A DNA stretch of 64,000 bases from Bathymodiolus brooksi (lineage: Eukaryota > Mollusca > Bivalvia > Mytilida > Modiolidae), in assembly GCA_963680875.1 (NCBI GenBank), contig OY804588.1, positions 79,818,829 to 79,882,828 on the forward strand. Reading direction: 5' to 3'. A program made the translations under genes and the position numbers. A model generated the notes under the pieces. The model did no database searches. It was not told the origin of the DNA and saw only the letters and a list, made by a program, of their open reading frames with translations. This document shows positions 12,586-24,116 of this stretch, piece after piece (the first letter of the stretch is position 1; each line of letters opens with the position of its first letter).

Positions 12586-14508
12586 TTCTATCTTTGGTTT
12601 TCTAGTAGTGTTTTACCGTAATCTGTTTTAGTGGGGTTCGTTGTTGTTCTATCTTTGGTTTTCTATGTAGTGTTTTACTGTAATCTGTTTTAGTGGAGTT
12701 CGTTGTTATTCTATCTCTGATTTTCTATGTAGTGTTTTACCGTAATCTGCTTTCGTGGGGTTCGTTGTTGTTCTATCTCTGGTTTTCTATGTAGTGTTTT
12801 ACCGTAATCTGTTTTAGTGGGGTTCGTTGTTATTCTATCTCTGGTTTTCTATGTAGTGTTTTACCGTAATCTGCTTTCGTGGGGTTCGTTGTTGTTCTAT
12901 CTTTGGTTTTCTATGTAGTGTTTTACCGTAATCTGCTTTCGTGGGGTTCGTTGTTGTTCTATCTTTGGTTTTCTATGTAGTGTTTTACCGTAATCTGTTT
13001 TAGTGGGGTTCGTTGTTATTCTATCTCTGGTTTTCTATGTAGTGTTTTACCGTAATCTGCTTTCGTGGGGTTCGTTGTTGTTCTATCTCTGGTTTTCTAT
13101 GTAGTGTTTTACCGTTAATCTGCTTTCGTGGGGTTCGTTGTTGTTCTATCTCTGGTTTTCTATGTAGTGTTTTACCGTAATCTGCTTTCGTGGGGTTCTT
13201 TGTTGTTCTATCTGTGGTTTTCTATGTAGTGTTTTACCGTAATCTGTTTTAGTGGGGTTCGTTGTTGTTCTATCTTTGGTTTTCTATGTAGTGTTTTACC
13301 GTAATCTGTTTTAGTGGGGTTCGTTGTTATTCTATCTCTGATTTTCTATGTAGTGTTTTACCGTAATCTGCTTTCGTGGGGTTCGTTGTTGTTCTATCTC
13401 TGGTTTTCTATGTAGTGTTTTACCGTAATCTGTTTTAGTGGGGTTCCTTGTTATTCTATCTCTGGTTTTCTATGTAGTGTTTTACCGTAATCTGCTTTCG
13501 TGGGGTTCGTTGTTGTTCTATCTTTGGTTTTCTATGTAGTGTTTTACCGTAATCTGCTTTCGTGGGGTTCTTTGTTGTTCTATCTCTGGTTTTCTATGTA
13601 GTGTTTTACCGTAATCTGCTGTCGTCGGGTTCGTTGTTGTTCTATCTTTGGTTTTCTATGTAGAGTTTTACCGTAATCTGTTTTAGTGGGGTTCGTTGTT
13701 GTTCTATCTTTGGTTTTCTATGTAGTGTTTTACCGTAATCTGTTTTAGAAGGGTTCGTTGTTATTCTATCTCTGGTTTTCTATGTAGTGTTTTACCGTAA
13801 TCTGCTTTCGTGGGGTTCGTTGTTGTTCTATCTCTGGTTTTCTATGTAGTGTTTTACCGTAATCTGTTTTAGTGGGGTTCGTTGTTATTCTATCTCTGGT
13901 TTTCTATGTAGTGTTTTACCGTAATCTGCTTTCGTGGGGTTCGTTGTTGTTCTATCTTTGGTTTTCTATGTAGTGTTTTACCGTAATCTGCTTTCGTGGG
14001 GTTCGTTGTTGTTCTATCTCTGGTTTTCTATGTAGTGTTTTACCGTTAATCTGCTTTCGGGGGGTTCGTTGTTGTTCTATCTCTGGTTTTCTATGTAGTG
14101 TTTTACCGTAATCTGCTTTCGTGTTGTTCTTTGTTGTTCTATCTCTGGATTTCTATGTAGTGTTTTACTGTAATCTGTTTTAGTAGGGTTCGTTGTTGTT
14201 CTATCTTTGATTTTCTATGTAGTGTTTTACTGTAATTTGTTTTAGTAGGGTTCGTTGTTGTTCTATCTTTGGTTTTCTATGTAGTGTTTTACTGTAATCT
14301 GTTTTAGTAGAGTTCGTTGTTGTTTTCTCTTTGGTTTTCTATGTAGTGTTTTATCGTAATCTGCTTTCGTGGGGTTCGTTGTTGTTCTATCTTTGGTTTT
14401 CTATGTAGTGTTTTACTGTAATCTGTCTTAGTAGGGTTCGTTGTTGTTCTATCTCTGGTTTTCTATGTAGTGTTTTACCGTAATCTGCTGTCGTCGGGTT
14501 CGTTGTTG
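12586..14508. repeat. Higher-order block B4 (second 4,155-bp copy of B1)
   Basis: Monomer-by-monomer repeat of 8431-10353 at a 4,155-bp offset, 1,923 bp long. It carries the same markers in the same order, including TCTCTGATTT near 12,714, CCGTTAATC near 13,112 and 14,045, TTTCGTGTTGTTC near 14,120 and CTGGATTTC near 14,146. I saw no clear substitution specific to this copy. Confidence 0.86.
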
Positions 14509-14817
14509 TTCTATCTTTGGTTTTCTAGTAGTGTTTTACCGTAATCTGTTTTAGTGGGGTTCGTTGTTGTTCTATCTTTGGTTTTCTATGTAGTGTTTTA
14601 CTGTAATCTGTTTTAGTAGAGTTCGTTGTTGTTTTCTCTTTGGTTTTCTATGTAGTGTTTTATCGTAATCTGCTTTCGTGGGGTTCGTTGTTGTTCTATC
14701 TTTGGTTTTCTATGTAGTGTTTTACTGTAATCTGTCTTAGTAGGGTTCGTTGTTGTTCTATCTCTGGTTTTCTATGTAGTGTTTTACCGTAATCTGCTGT
14801 CGTCGGGTTCGTTGTTG
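14509..14817. repeat. Short higher-order block B5 (5 monomers), copy of B2
   Basis: The same five-monomer, 309-bp arrangement as 10354-10662, at exactly 4,155 bp offset. Its presence shows that the short block existed before the 4,155-bp tandem duplication took place. Confidence 0.84.
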
Positions 14818-16118
14818 TTCTATCTTTGGTTTTCTAGTAGTGTTTTACCGTAATCTGTTTTAGTGGGGTTCGTTGTTGTTCTATCTTTGGTTTTCTATGT
14901 AGTGTTTTACCGTAATCTGTTTTAGTGGGGTTCGTTGTTATTCTATCTCTGGTTTTCTATGTAGTGTTTTACCGTAATCTGCTTTCGTGGGGTTCGTTGT
15001 TGTTCTATCTTTGGTTTTCTATGTAATGTTTTACCGTAATCTGCTTTCGTGGGGTTCGTTGTTGTTCTATCTTTGGTTTTCTATGTAGTGTTTTACCGTA
15101 ATCTGTTTTAGTGGGGTTCGTTGTTATTCTATCTCTGGTTTTCTATGTAGTGTTTTACCGTAATCTGCTTTCGTGGGGTTCGTTGTTGTTCTATCTTTGG
15201 TTTTCTATGTAGTGTTTTACCGTAATCTGCTTTCGTGGGGTTCTTTGTTGTTCTATCTCTGGTTTTCTATGTAGTGTTTTATCGTAATCTGTTTTAGTGG
15301 GGTTAGTTGTTATTCTATCTCTGGTTTTCTATGTAGTGTTTTACCGTAATCTGCTTTCGTGGGGTTCTTTGTTGTTCTATCTCTGGTTTTCTATGCAGTG
15401 TTTTACTGTAATCTGTTTTAGTAGAGTTCGTTGTTGTTTTATCTTTGGTTTTCTATGTAGTGTTTTACTGTAATCTGTTTTAGTAGGGTTCGTTGTTGTT
15501 CTATCTTTGGTTTTCTATGTAGTGTTTTACTGTAATCTGTTTTAGTAGGGTTCGTTGTTGTTTTATCTTTGGTTTTCTATGTAGTGTTTTACTGTAATCT
15601 GTTTTAGTAGGGTTCGTTGTTGTTTTATCTCTGGTTTTCTATGTAGTGTTTTACCGTAATCTGTTTTAGTAAGGTTCGTTGTTGTTCTATCTTTGGTTTT
15701 CTATGTAGTGTTTTACTGTAATCTGTTTTAGTAGGGTTCGTTGTTGTTTTATCTTTGGTTTTCTATATAGTGTTTTATCATAATCTGCTTTCGTGGGGTT
15801 CGTTGTTGGTCTATCTTTGATTTTCTATGTAGTGTTTTACTGTAATTTGTTTTAGTAGGGTTCGTTGTTGTTCTATCTTTGGTTTTCTATGTAGTGTTTT
15901 ACTGTAATCTGTTTTAGTAGGGTTCGTTGTTTTTTTATCTTTGGTTTTCTATATAGTGTTTTATCGTAATCTGCTTTCGTGGGGTTCGTTGTTGTTCTAT
16001 CTTTGGTTTTCTATGTAGTGTTTTCCCGTAATCTGTCTTAGTAGGGTTCGTTGTTGTTCTATCTCTGGTTTTCTATGTAGTGTTTTACCGTAATCTGCTT
16101 TCGTCGGGTTCGTTGTTG
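14818..16118. repeat. Transition block (21 monomers): end of the 4,155-bp copy, start of the 9,921-bp offset copy
   Basis: From 14818 to about 15,026 the sequence follows block B3 and ends in the same TGTAATG variant. After 15,026 it does not restart the 4,155-bp unit but continues as a copy of 5,106 onwards (offset 9,921). Shared private variants include GGTTAGTTG near 15,302, CTATGCAG at 15391, GTTGGTC near 15,804, TTTTCCCGTAA near 16,021 and GCTTTCGTCGG near 16,098. Confidence 0.83.
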
Positions 16119-18351
16119 TTCTATCTTTGGTTTTCTAGTAGTGTTTTACCGTAATCTGTTTTAGTAGAGTTCGTTGTTGTTCTATCTTTGGTTTTCTATG
16201 TAGAGTTTTACCGTAATTTGTTTTAGTAGGGTTCGTTGTTGTTCTATCTTTGGTTTTCTATGTAGTGTTTTACCGTAATCTGTTTTAGAAGGGTTCGTTG
16301 TTGTTCTATCTTTGGTTTTCTATGTAGTGTTTTACCGTAATCTGTTTTAGTAGGGTTCGTTGTTGTTCTATCTTTGGTTTTCTATGTAGAGTTTTACCGT
16401 AATTTGTTTTAGTAGGGTTCGTTGTTGTTCTATCTTTGGTTTTCTATGAAGTGTTTTACCGTAATCTGTTTTAGAAGGGTTCGTTGTTATTCTATCTCTG
16501 GTTTTCTATGTAGTGTTTTACTGTAATCTGCTTTCGTGGGGTTCGTTGTTGTTCTATCTCTGGTTTTCTATGTAGTGTTTTACCGTAATCTGTTTTAGTG
16601 GGGTTCGTTGTTATTCTATCTCTGGTTTTCTATGTAGTGTTTTACCGTAATCTGCTTTCGTGGGGTTCGTTGTTGTTCTATCTTTGGTTTTCTATGTAGT
16701 GTTTTACCGTAATCTGCTTTCGTGGTGTTCGTTGTTGTTCTATCTCTGGTTTTCTATGTAGTGTTTTACCGTTAATCTGCTTTCGTGGGGTTCGTTGTTG
16801 TTCTATCTCTGGTTTTCTATGTAGTGTTTTACCGTAATCTGCTTTCGTGGGGTTCTTTGTTGTTCTATCTGTGGTTTTCTATGTAGTGTTTTACCGTAAT
16901 CTGTTTTAGTGGGGTTCGTTGTTGTTCTATCTTTGGTTTTCTATGTAATGTTTTACCGTAATCTGTTTTAGTGGGGTTCGTTGTTATTCTATCTCTGATT
17001 TTCTATGTAGTGTTTTACCGTAATCTGCTTTCGTGGGGTTCGTTGTTGTTCTATCTCTGGTTTTCTATGTAGTGTTTTACCGTAATCTGTTTTAGTGGGG
17101 TTCCTTGTTATTCTATCTCTGGTTTTCTATTTAGTGTTTTACCGTAATCTGCTTTCGTGGGGTTCGTTGTTGTTCTATCTTTGGTTTTCTATGTAGTGTT
17201 TTACCGTAATCTGCTTTCGTGGGGTTCGTTGTTGTTCTATCTTTGGTTTTCTATGTAGTGTTTTACCGTAATCTGTTTTAGTGGGGTTCGTTGTTATTCT
17301 ATCTCTGGTTTTCTATGTAGTGTTTTACCGTAATCTGCTTTCGTGTGGTTCGTTGTTGTTCTATCTTTGGTTTTCTATGTAGTGTTTTACCGTAATCTGC
17401 TTTCGTGGGGTTCTTTGTTGTTCTATCTCTGGTTTTCTATGTAGTGTTTTACCGTAATCTGCTGTCGTCGGGTTCGTTGTTGTTCTATCTTTGGTTTTCT
17501 ATGTAGAGTTTTACCGTAATCTGTTTTAGTGGGGTTCGTTGTTGTTCTATCTTTGGTTTTCTATGTAGTGTTTTACCGTAATCTGTTTTAGAAGGGTTCG
17601 TTGTTATTCTATCTCTGGTTTTCTATGTAGTGTTTTACCGTAATCTGCTTTCGTGGGGTTCGTTGTTGTTCTATCTCTGGTTTTCTATGTAGTGTTTTAC
17701 CGTAATCTGTTTTAGTGGGGTTCGTTGTTATTCTATCTCTGGTTTTCTATGTAGTGTTTTACCGTAATCTGCTTTCGTGGGGTTCGTTGTTGTTCTATCT
17801 TTGGTTTTCTATGTAGTGTTTTACCGTAATCTGCTTTCGTGGGGTTCGTTGTTGTTCTATCTCTGGTTTTCTATGTAGTGTTTTACCGTTAATCTGCTTT
17901 CGGGGGGTTCGTTGTTGTTCTATCTCTGGTTTTCTATGTAGTGTTTTACCGTAATCTGCTTTCGTGTTGTTCTTTGTTGTTCTATCTCTGGATTTCTATG
18001 TAGTGTTTTACTGTAATCTGTTTTAGTAGGGTTCGTTGTTGTTCTATCTTTGATTTTCTATGTAGTGTTTTACTGTAATTTGTTTTAGTAGGGTTCGTTG
18101 TTGTTCTATCTTTGGTTTTCTATGTAGTGTTTTACTGTAATCTGTTTTAGTAGAGTTCGTTGTTGTTTTCTCTTTGGTTTTCTATGTAGTGTTTTATCGT
18201 AATCTGCTTTCGTGGGGTTCGTTGTTGTTCTATCTTTGGTTTTCTATGTAGTGTTTTACTGTAATCTGTCTTAGTAGGGTTCGTTGTTGTTCTATCTCTG
18301 GTTTTCTATGTAGTGTTTTACCGTAATCTGCTGTCGTCGGGTTCGTTGTTG
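16119..18351. repeat. Copy of block A4 at 9,921-bp offset
   Basis: Matches 6198-8430 through 2,233 bp and 36 monomers, including the copy-specific variants TGTAATG near 16,946, TCCTTG near 17,102, CTATTTAG near 17,128 and GTGTGGTTCG near 17,344. Those variants arose in A4 relative to A3, so this copy descends from A4 and not from A3. Confidence 0.86.
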
Positions 18352-20274
18352 TTCTATCTTTGGTTTTCTAGTAGTGTTTTACCGTAATCTGTTTTAGTGG
18401 GGTTCGTTGTTGTTCTATCTTTGGTTTTCTATGTAGTGTTTTACTGTAATCTGTTTTAGTGGAGTTCGTTGTTATTCTATCTCTGATTTTCTATGTAGTG
18501 TTTTACCGTAATCTGCTTTCGTGGGGTTCGTTGTTGTTCTATCTCTGGTTTTCTATGTAGTGTTTTACCGTAATCTGTTTTAGTGGGGTTCGTTGTTATT
18601 CTATCTCTGGTTTTCTATGTAGTGTTTTACCGTAATCTGCTTTCGTGGGGTTCGTTGTTGTTCTATCTTTGGTTTTCTATGTAGTGTTTTACCGTAATCT
18701 GCTTTCGTGGGGTTCGTTGTTGTTCTATCTTTGGTTTTCTATGTAGTGTTTTACCGTAATCTGTTTTAGTGGGGTTCGTTGTTATTCTATCTCTGGTTTT
18801 CTATGTAGTGTTTTACCGTAATCTGCTTTCGTGGGGTTCGTTGTTGTTCTATCTCTGGTTTTCTATGTAGTGTTTTACCGTTAATCTGCTTTCGTGGGGT
18901 TCGTTGTTGTTCTATCTCTGGTTTTCTATGTAGTGTTTTACCGTAATCTGCTTTCGTGGGGTTCTTTGTTGTTCTATCTGTGGTTTTCTATGTAGTGTTT
19001 TACCGTAATCTGTTTTAGTGGGGTTCGTTGTTGTTCTATCTTTGGTTTTCTATGTAGTGTTTTACCGTAATCTGTTTTAGTGGGGTTCGTTGTTATTCTA
19101 TCTCTGATTTTCTATGTAGTGTTTTACCGTAATCTGCTTTCGTGGGGTTCGTTGTTGTTCTATCTCTGGTTTTCTATGTAGTGTTTTACCGTAATCTGTT
19201 TTAGTGGGGTTCCTTGTTATTCTATCTCTGGTTTTCTATGTAGTGTTTTACCGTAATCTGCTTTCGTGGGGTTCGTTGTTGTTCTATCTTTGGTTTTCTA
19301 TGTAGTGTTTTACCGTAATCTGCTTTCGTGGGGTTCTTTGTTGTTCTATCTCTGGTTTTCTATGTAGTGTTTTACCGTAATCTGCTGTCGTCGGGTTCGT
19401 TGTTGTTCTATCTTTGGTTTTCTATGTAGAGTTTTACCGTAATCTGTTTTAGTGGGGTTCGTTGTTGTTCTATCTTTGGTTTTCTATGTAGTGTTTTACC
19501 GTAATCTGTTTTAGAAGGGTTCGTTGTTATTCTATCTCTGGTTTTCTATGTAGTGTTTTACCGTAATCTGCTTTCGTGGGGTTCGTTGTTGTTCTATCTC
19601 TGGTTTTCTATGTAGTGTTTTACCGTAATCTGTTTTAGTGGGGTTCGTTGTTATTCTATCTCTGGTTTTCTATGTAGTGTTTTACCGTAATCTGCTTTCG
19701 TGGGGTTCGTTGTTGTTCTATCTTTGGTTTTCTATGTAGTGTTTTACCGTAATCTGCTTTCGTGGGGTTCGTTGTTGTTCTATCTCTGGTTTTCTATGTA
19801 GTGTTTTACCGTTAATCTGCTTTCGGGGGGTTCGTTGTTGTTCTATCTCTGGTTTTCTATGTAGTGTTTTACCGTAATCTGCTTTCGTGTTGTTCTTTGT
19901 TGTTCTATCTCTGGATTTCTATGTAGTGTTTTACTGTAATCTGTTTTAGTAGGGTTCGTTGTTGTTCTATCTTTGATTTTCTATGTAGTGTTTTATTTTA
20001 ATTTGTTTTAGTAGGGTTCGTTGTTGTTCTATCTTTGGTTTTCTATGTAGTGTTTTACTGTAATCTGTTTTAGTAGAGTTCGTTGTTGTTTTCTCTTTGG
20101 TTTTCTATGTAGTGTTTTATCGTAATCTGCTTTCGTGGGGTTCGTTGTTGTTCTATCTTTGGTTTTCTATGTAGTGTTTTACTGTAATCTGTCTTAGTAG
20201 GGTTCGTTGTTGTTCTATCTCTGGTTTTCTATGTAGTGTTTTACCGTAATCTGCTGTCGTCGGGTTCGTTGTTG
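18352..20274. repeat. Copy of block B1 at 9,921-bp offset
   Basis: A 1,923-bp block with the B1 monomer order. It carries a private change near 19,991-20,005 (TTTTATTTTAATTTG), absent from the older copies near 8,150, 10,075, 12,300 and 14,225 but present again near 23,214. This makes it the parent of the block that follows the 23,110 junction. Confidence 0.86.
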
Positions 20275-20707
20275 TTCTATCTTTGGTTTTCTAGTAGTGT
20301 TTTACCGTAATCTGTTTTAGTGGGGTTCGTTGTTATTCTATCTCTGGTTTTCTATGTAGTGTTTTACCGTAATCTGCTTTCGTGGGGTTCGTTGTTGTTC
20401 TATCTTTGGTTTTCTATGTAGTGTTTTACCGTAATCTGCTTTCGTGGGGTTCGTTGTTGTTCTATCTTTGGTTTTCTATGTAGTGTTTTAGCGTAATCTG
20501 TTTTAGTGGGGTTCGTTGTTATTCTATCTCTGGTTTTCTATGTAGTGTTTTACCGTAATCTGCTTTCGTGGGGTTCGTTGTTGTTCTATCTTTGGTTTTC
20601 TATGTAGTGTTTTACCGTAATCTGCTTTCGTGGGGTTCTTTGTTGTTCTATCTCTGGTTTTCTATGTAGTGTTTTACCGTAATCTGCTGTCGTCGGGTTC
20701 GTTGTTG
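20275..20707. repeat. Short block of 7 monomers with an inferred 186-bp deletion
   Basis: Starts at a CTAGTAG monomer. After about 40 bp it jumps to GTTGTTATTC plus a TCTCTGG monomer, whereas its sister at 23498-24116 (10 monomers) keeps three further monomers: AGTGGAG, TCTCTGATTT and one AGTGGGG type. The length difference is 186 bp, exactly three monomers. The longer form matches the older copies at 8431, 12586 and 18352, so loss from this copy is more likely than gain in the other. TTTTAGCGTAA near 20,490 is shared with the copy near 23,899. Confidence 0.82.
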
Positions 20708-23497
20708 TTCTATCTTTGGTTTTCTAGTAGTGTTTTACCGTAATCTGTTTTAGTGGGGTTCGTTGTTGTTCTATCTTTGGTTTTCTATGTAGTGTTTTAC
20801 CGTAATCTGTTTTAGTGGGGTTCGTTGTTATTCTATCTCTGATTTTCTATGTAGTGTTTTACCGTAATCTGCTTTCGTGGGGTTCGTTGTTGTTCTATCT
20901 CTGGTTTTCTATGTAGTGTTTTACCGTAATCTGTTTTAGTGGGGTTCGTTGTTATTCTATCTCTGGTTTTCTATGTAGTGTTTTACCGTAATCTGCTTTC
21001 GTGGGGTTCGTTGTTGTTCTATCTTTGGTTTTCTATGTAGTGTTTTACCGTAATCTGCTTTCGTGGGGTTCGTTGTTGTTCTATCTTTGGTTTTCTATGT
21101 AGTGTTTTACCGTAATCTGTTTTAGTGGGATTCGTTGTTATTCTATCTCTGGTTTTCTATGTAGTGTTTTACCGTAATCTGCTTTCGTGGGGTTCGTTGT
21201 TGTTCTATCTTTGGTTTTCTATGTAGTGTTTTACCGTAATCTGCTTTCGTGGGGTTCTTTGTTGTTCTATCTCTGGTTTTCTATGTAGTGTTTTATCGTA
21301 ATCTGTTTTAGTGGGGTTAGTTGTTATTCTATCTCTGGTTTTCTATGTAGTGTTTTACCGTAATCTGCTTTCGTGGGGTTCTTTGTTGTTCTATCTCTGG
21401 TTTTCTATGTAGTGTTTTACTGTAATCTGTTTTAGTAGAGTTCGTTGTTGTTTTATCTTTGGTTTTCTATGTAGTGTTTTACTGTAATCTGTTTTAGTAG
21501 GGTTCGTTGTTGTTTTATCTTTGGTTTTCTATGTAGTGTTTTACTGTAATCTGTTTTAGTAGAGTTCGTTGTTGTTCTCTCTTTGGTTTTCTATGTAGTG
21601 TTTTAACCGTAATCTGTTTTAGTTGGGTTCGTTGTTGTTCTATCTTTGGTTTTCTATGTAGTGTTTTACTGTATTCTGTTTTAGTAGGGTTCGTTGTTGT
21701 TTTATCTTTGGTTTTCTATGTAGTGTTTTACTGTAATCTGTTTTAGTAGGGTTCGTTGTTGTTTTATCTCTGGTTTTCTATGTAGTGTTTTACCGTAATC
21801 TGTTTTAGTAAGGTTCGTTGTTGTTCTATCTTTGGTTTTCTATGTAGTGTTTTACCGTAATCTGTTTTAGTAGGGTTCGTTGTTGTTTTATCTTTGGTTT
21901 TCTATATAGTGTTTTATCATAATCTGCTTTCGTGGGGTTCGTTGTTGTTCTATCTTTGATTTTCTATGTAGTGTTTTACCGTAATTTGTTTTAGTAGGGT
22001 TCGTTGTTGTTCTATCTTTGGTTTTCTATGTAGTGTTTTACTGTAATCTGTTTTAGTAGGGTTCGTTGTTTTTTTATCTTTGGTTTTCTATATAGTGTTT
22101 TATCGTAATCTGCTTTCGTGGGGTTCGTTGTTGTTCTATCTTTGGTTTTCTATGTAGTGTTTTACCGTAATCTGTTTTAGTGGGGTTCGTTGTTATTCTA
22201 TCTCTGGTTTTCTATGTAGTGTTTTACCGTAATCTGCTTTCGTGGGGTTCGTTGTTGTTCTATCTTTGGTTTTCTATGTAGTGTTTTACCGTAATCTGCT
22301 TTCGTGGGGTTCTTTGTTGTTCTATCTCTGGTTTTCTATGTAGTGTTTTATCGTAATCTGTTTTAGTGGGGTTAGTTGTTATTCTATCTCTGGTTTTCTA
22401 TGTAGTGTTTTACCGTAATCTGCTTTCGTGGGGTTCTTTGTTGTTCTATCTCTGGTTTTCTATGTAGTGTTTTACTATAATCTGTTTTAGTAGAGTTCGT
22501 TGTTGTTTTATCTTTGGTTTTCTATGTAGTGTTTTACCGTAATCTGTTTTAGTAGGGTTCGTTGTTGTTTTATCTTTGGTTTTCTATGTAGTGTTTTACC
22601 GTAATCTGTTTTAGTAGGGTTCGTTGTTGTTCTATCTTTGGTTTTCTATGTAGTGTTTTACTGCAATCTGTTTTAGTAGGGTTCGTTGTTGTTTTATCTT
22701 TGGTTTTCTATGTAGTGTTTTACTGTAATCTGTTTTAGTAGGGTTCGTTGTTGTTTTATCTCTGGTTTTCTATGTAGTGTTTTACCGTAATCTGTTTTCG
22801 TAAGGTTCGTTGTTGTTCTATCTTTGGTTTTCTATGTAGTGTTTTACTGTAATCTGTTTTAGTAGGGTTCGTTGTTGTTTTATCTTTGGTTTTCTATATA
22901 GTGTTTTATCATAATCTGCTTTCTTGGGGTTCGTTGTTGTTCTATCTTTGATTTTCTATGTAGTGTTTTACTGTAATTTGTTTTAGTAGGGTTCGTTGTT
23001 GTTCTATCTTTGGTTTTCTATGTAGTGTTTTACCGTAATCTGTTTTAGTAGGGTTCGTTGTTTTTTTATCTTTGGTTTTCTATATAGTGTTTTATCGTAA
23101 TCTGCTTTCGTGTTGTTCTTTGTTGTTCTATCTCTGGATTTCTATGTAGTGTTTTACTGTAATCTGTTTTAGTAGGGTTCGTTGTTGTTCTATCTTTGAT
23201 TTTCTATGTAGTGTTTTATTTTAATTTGTTTTAGTAGGGTTCGTTGTTGTTCTATCTTTGGTTTTCTATGTAGTGTTTTACTGTAATCTGTTTTAGTAGA
23301 GTTCGTTGTTGTTTTCTCTTTAGTTTTCTATGTAGTGTTTTATCGTAATCTGCTTTCGTGGGGTTCGTTGTTGTTCTATCTTTGGTTTTCTATGTAGTGT
23401 TTTACTGTAATCTGTCTTAGTAGGGTTCGTTGTTGTTCTATCTCTGGTTTTCTATGTAGTGTTTTACCGTAATCTGCTGTCGTCGGGTTCGTTGTTG
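20708..23497. repeat. Block of 45 monomers containing the 3,223-bp junction
   Basis: Carries AGTGGGATTCG near 21,130, TTTTAACCGTAA at 21601, TTGGGTTCG near 21,623, GTATTCTG near 21,672, CTGCAATCTG at 22661 and TTCTTGGGG near 22,922. Each has a counterpart exactly 3,409 bp downstream. At about 23,104-23,110 the sequence passes from a TTTATCGTAATCTG context straight into TTTCGTGTTGTTC, restarting at the equivalent of 19,881. That point is the junction of a tandem duplication with a 3,223-bp unit. Confidence 0.82.
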
Positions 23498-24116
23498 TTC
23501 TATCTTTGGTTTTCTAGTAGTGTTTTACCGTAATCTGTTTTAGTGGGGTTCGTTGTTGTTCTATCTTTGGTTTTCTATGTAGTGTTTTACTGTAATCTGT
23601 TTTAGTGGAGTTCGTTGTTATTCTATCTCTGATTTTCTATGTAGTGTTTTACCGTAATCTGCTTTCGTGGGGTTCGTTGTTGTTCTATCTCTGGTTTTCT
23701 ATGTAGTGTTTTACCGTAATCTGTTTTAGTGGGGTTCGTTGTTATTCTATCTCTGGTTTTCTATGTAGTGTTTTACCGTAATCTGCTTTCGTGGGGTTCG
23801 TTGTTGTTCTATCTTTGGTTTACTATGTAGTGTTTTACCGTAATCTGCTTTCGTGGGGTTCGTTGTTGTTCTATCTTTGGTTTTCTATGTAGTGTTTTAG
23901 CGTAATCTGTTTTAGTGGGGTTCGTTGTTATTCTATCTCTGGTTTTCTATGTAGTGTTTTACCGTAATCTGCTTTCGTGGGGTTCGTTGTTGTTCTATCT
24001 TTGGTTTTCTATGTAGTGTTTTACCGTAATCTGCTTTCGTGGGGTTCTTTGTTGTTCTATCTCTGGTTTTCTATGTAGTGTTTTACCGTAATCTGCTGTC
24101 GTCGGGTTCGTTGTTG
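23498..24116. repeat. Ten-monomer block, undeleted sister of 20275-20707
   Basis: Same flanks as 20275-20707 but with three additional monomers, so it keeps the older monomer order seen at 8431, 12586 and 18352. It has a private substitution, GGTTTACTATG near 23,818-23,828, where the sister copy reads GGTTTTCTATG. A nearby private change, CTCTTTAGTTTTC near 23,326, lies in the preceding block. Confidence 0.82.
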
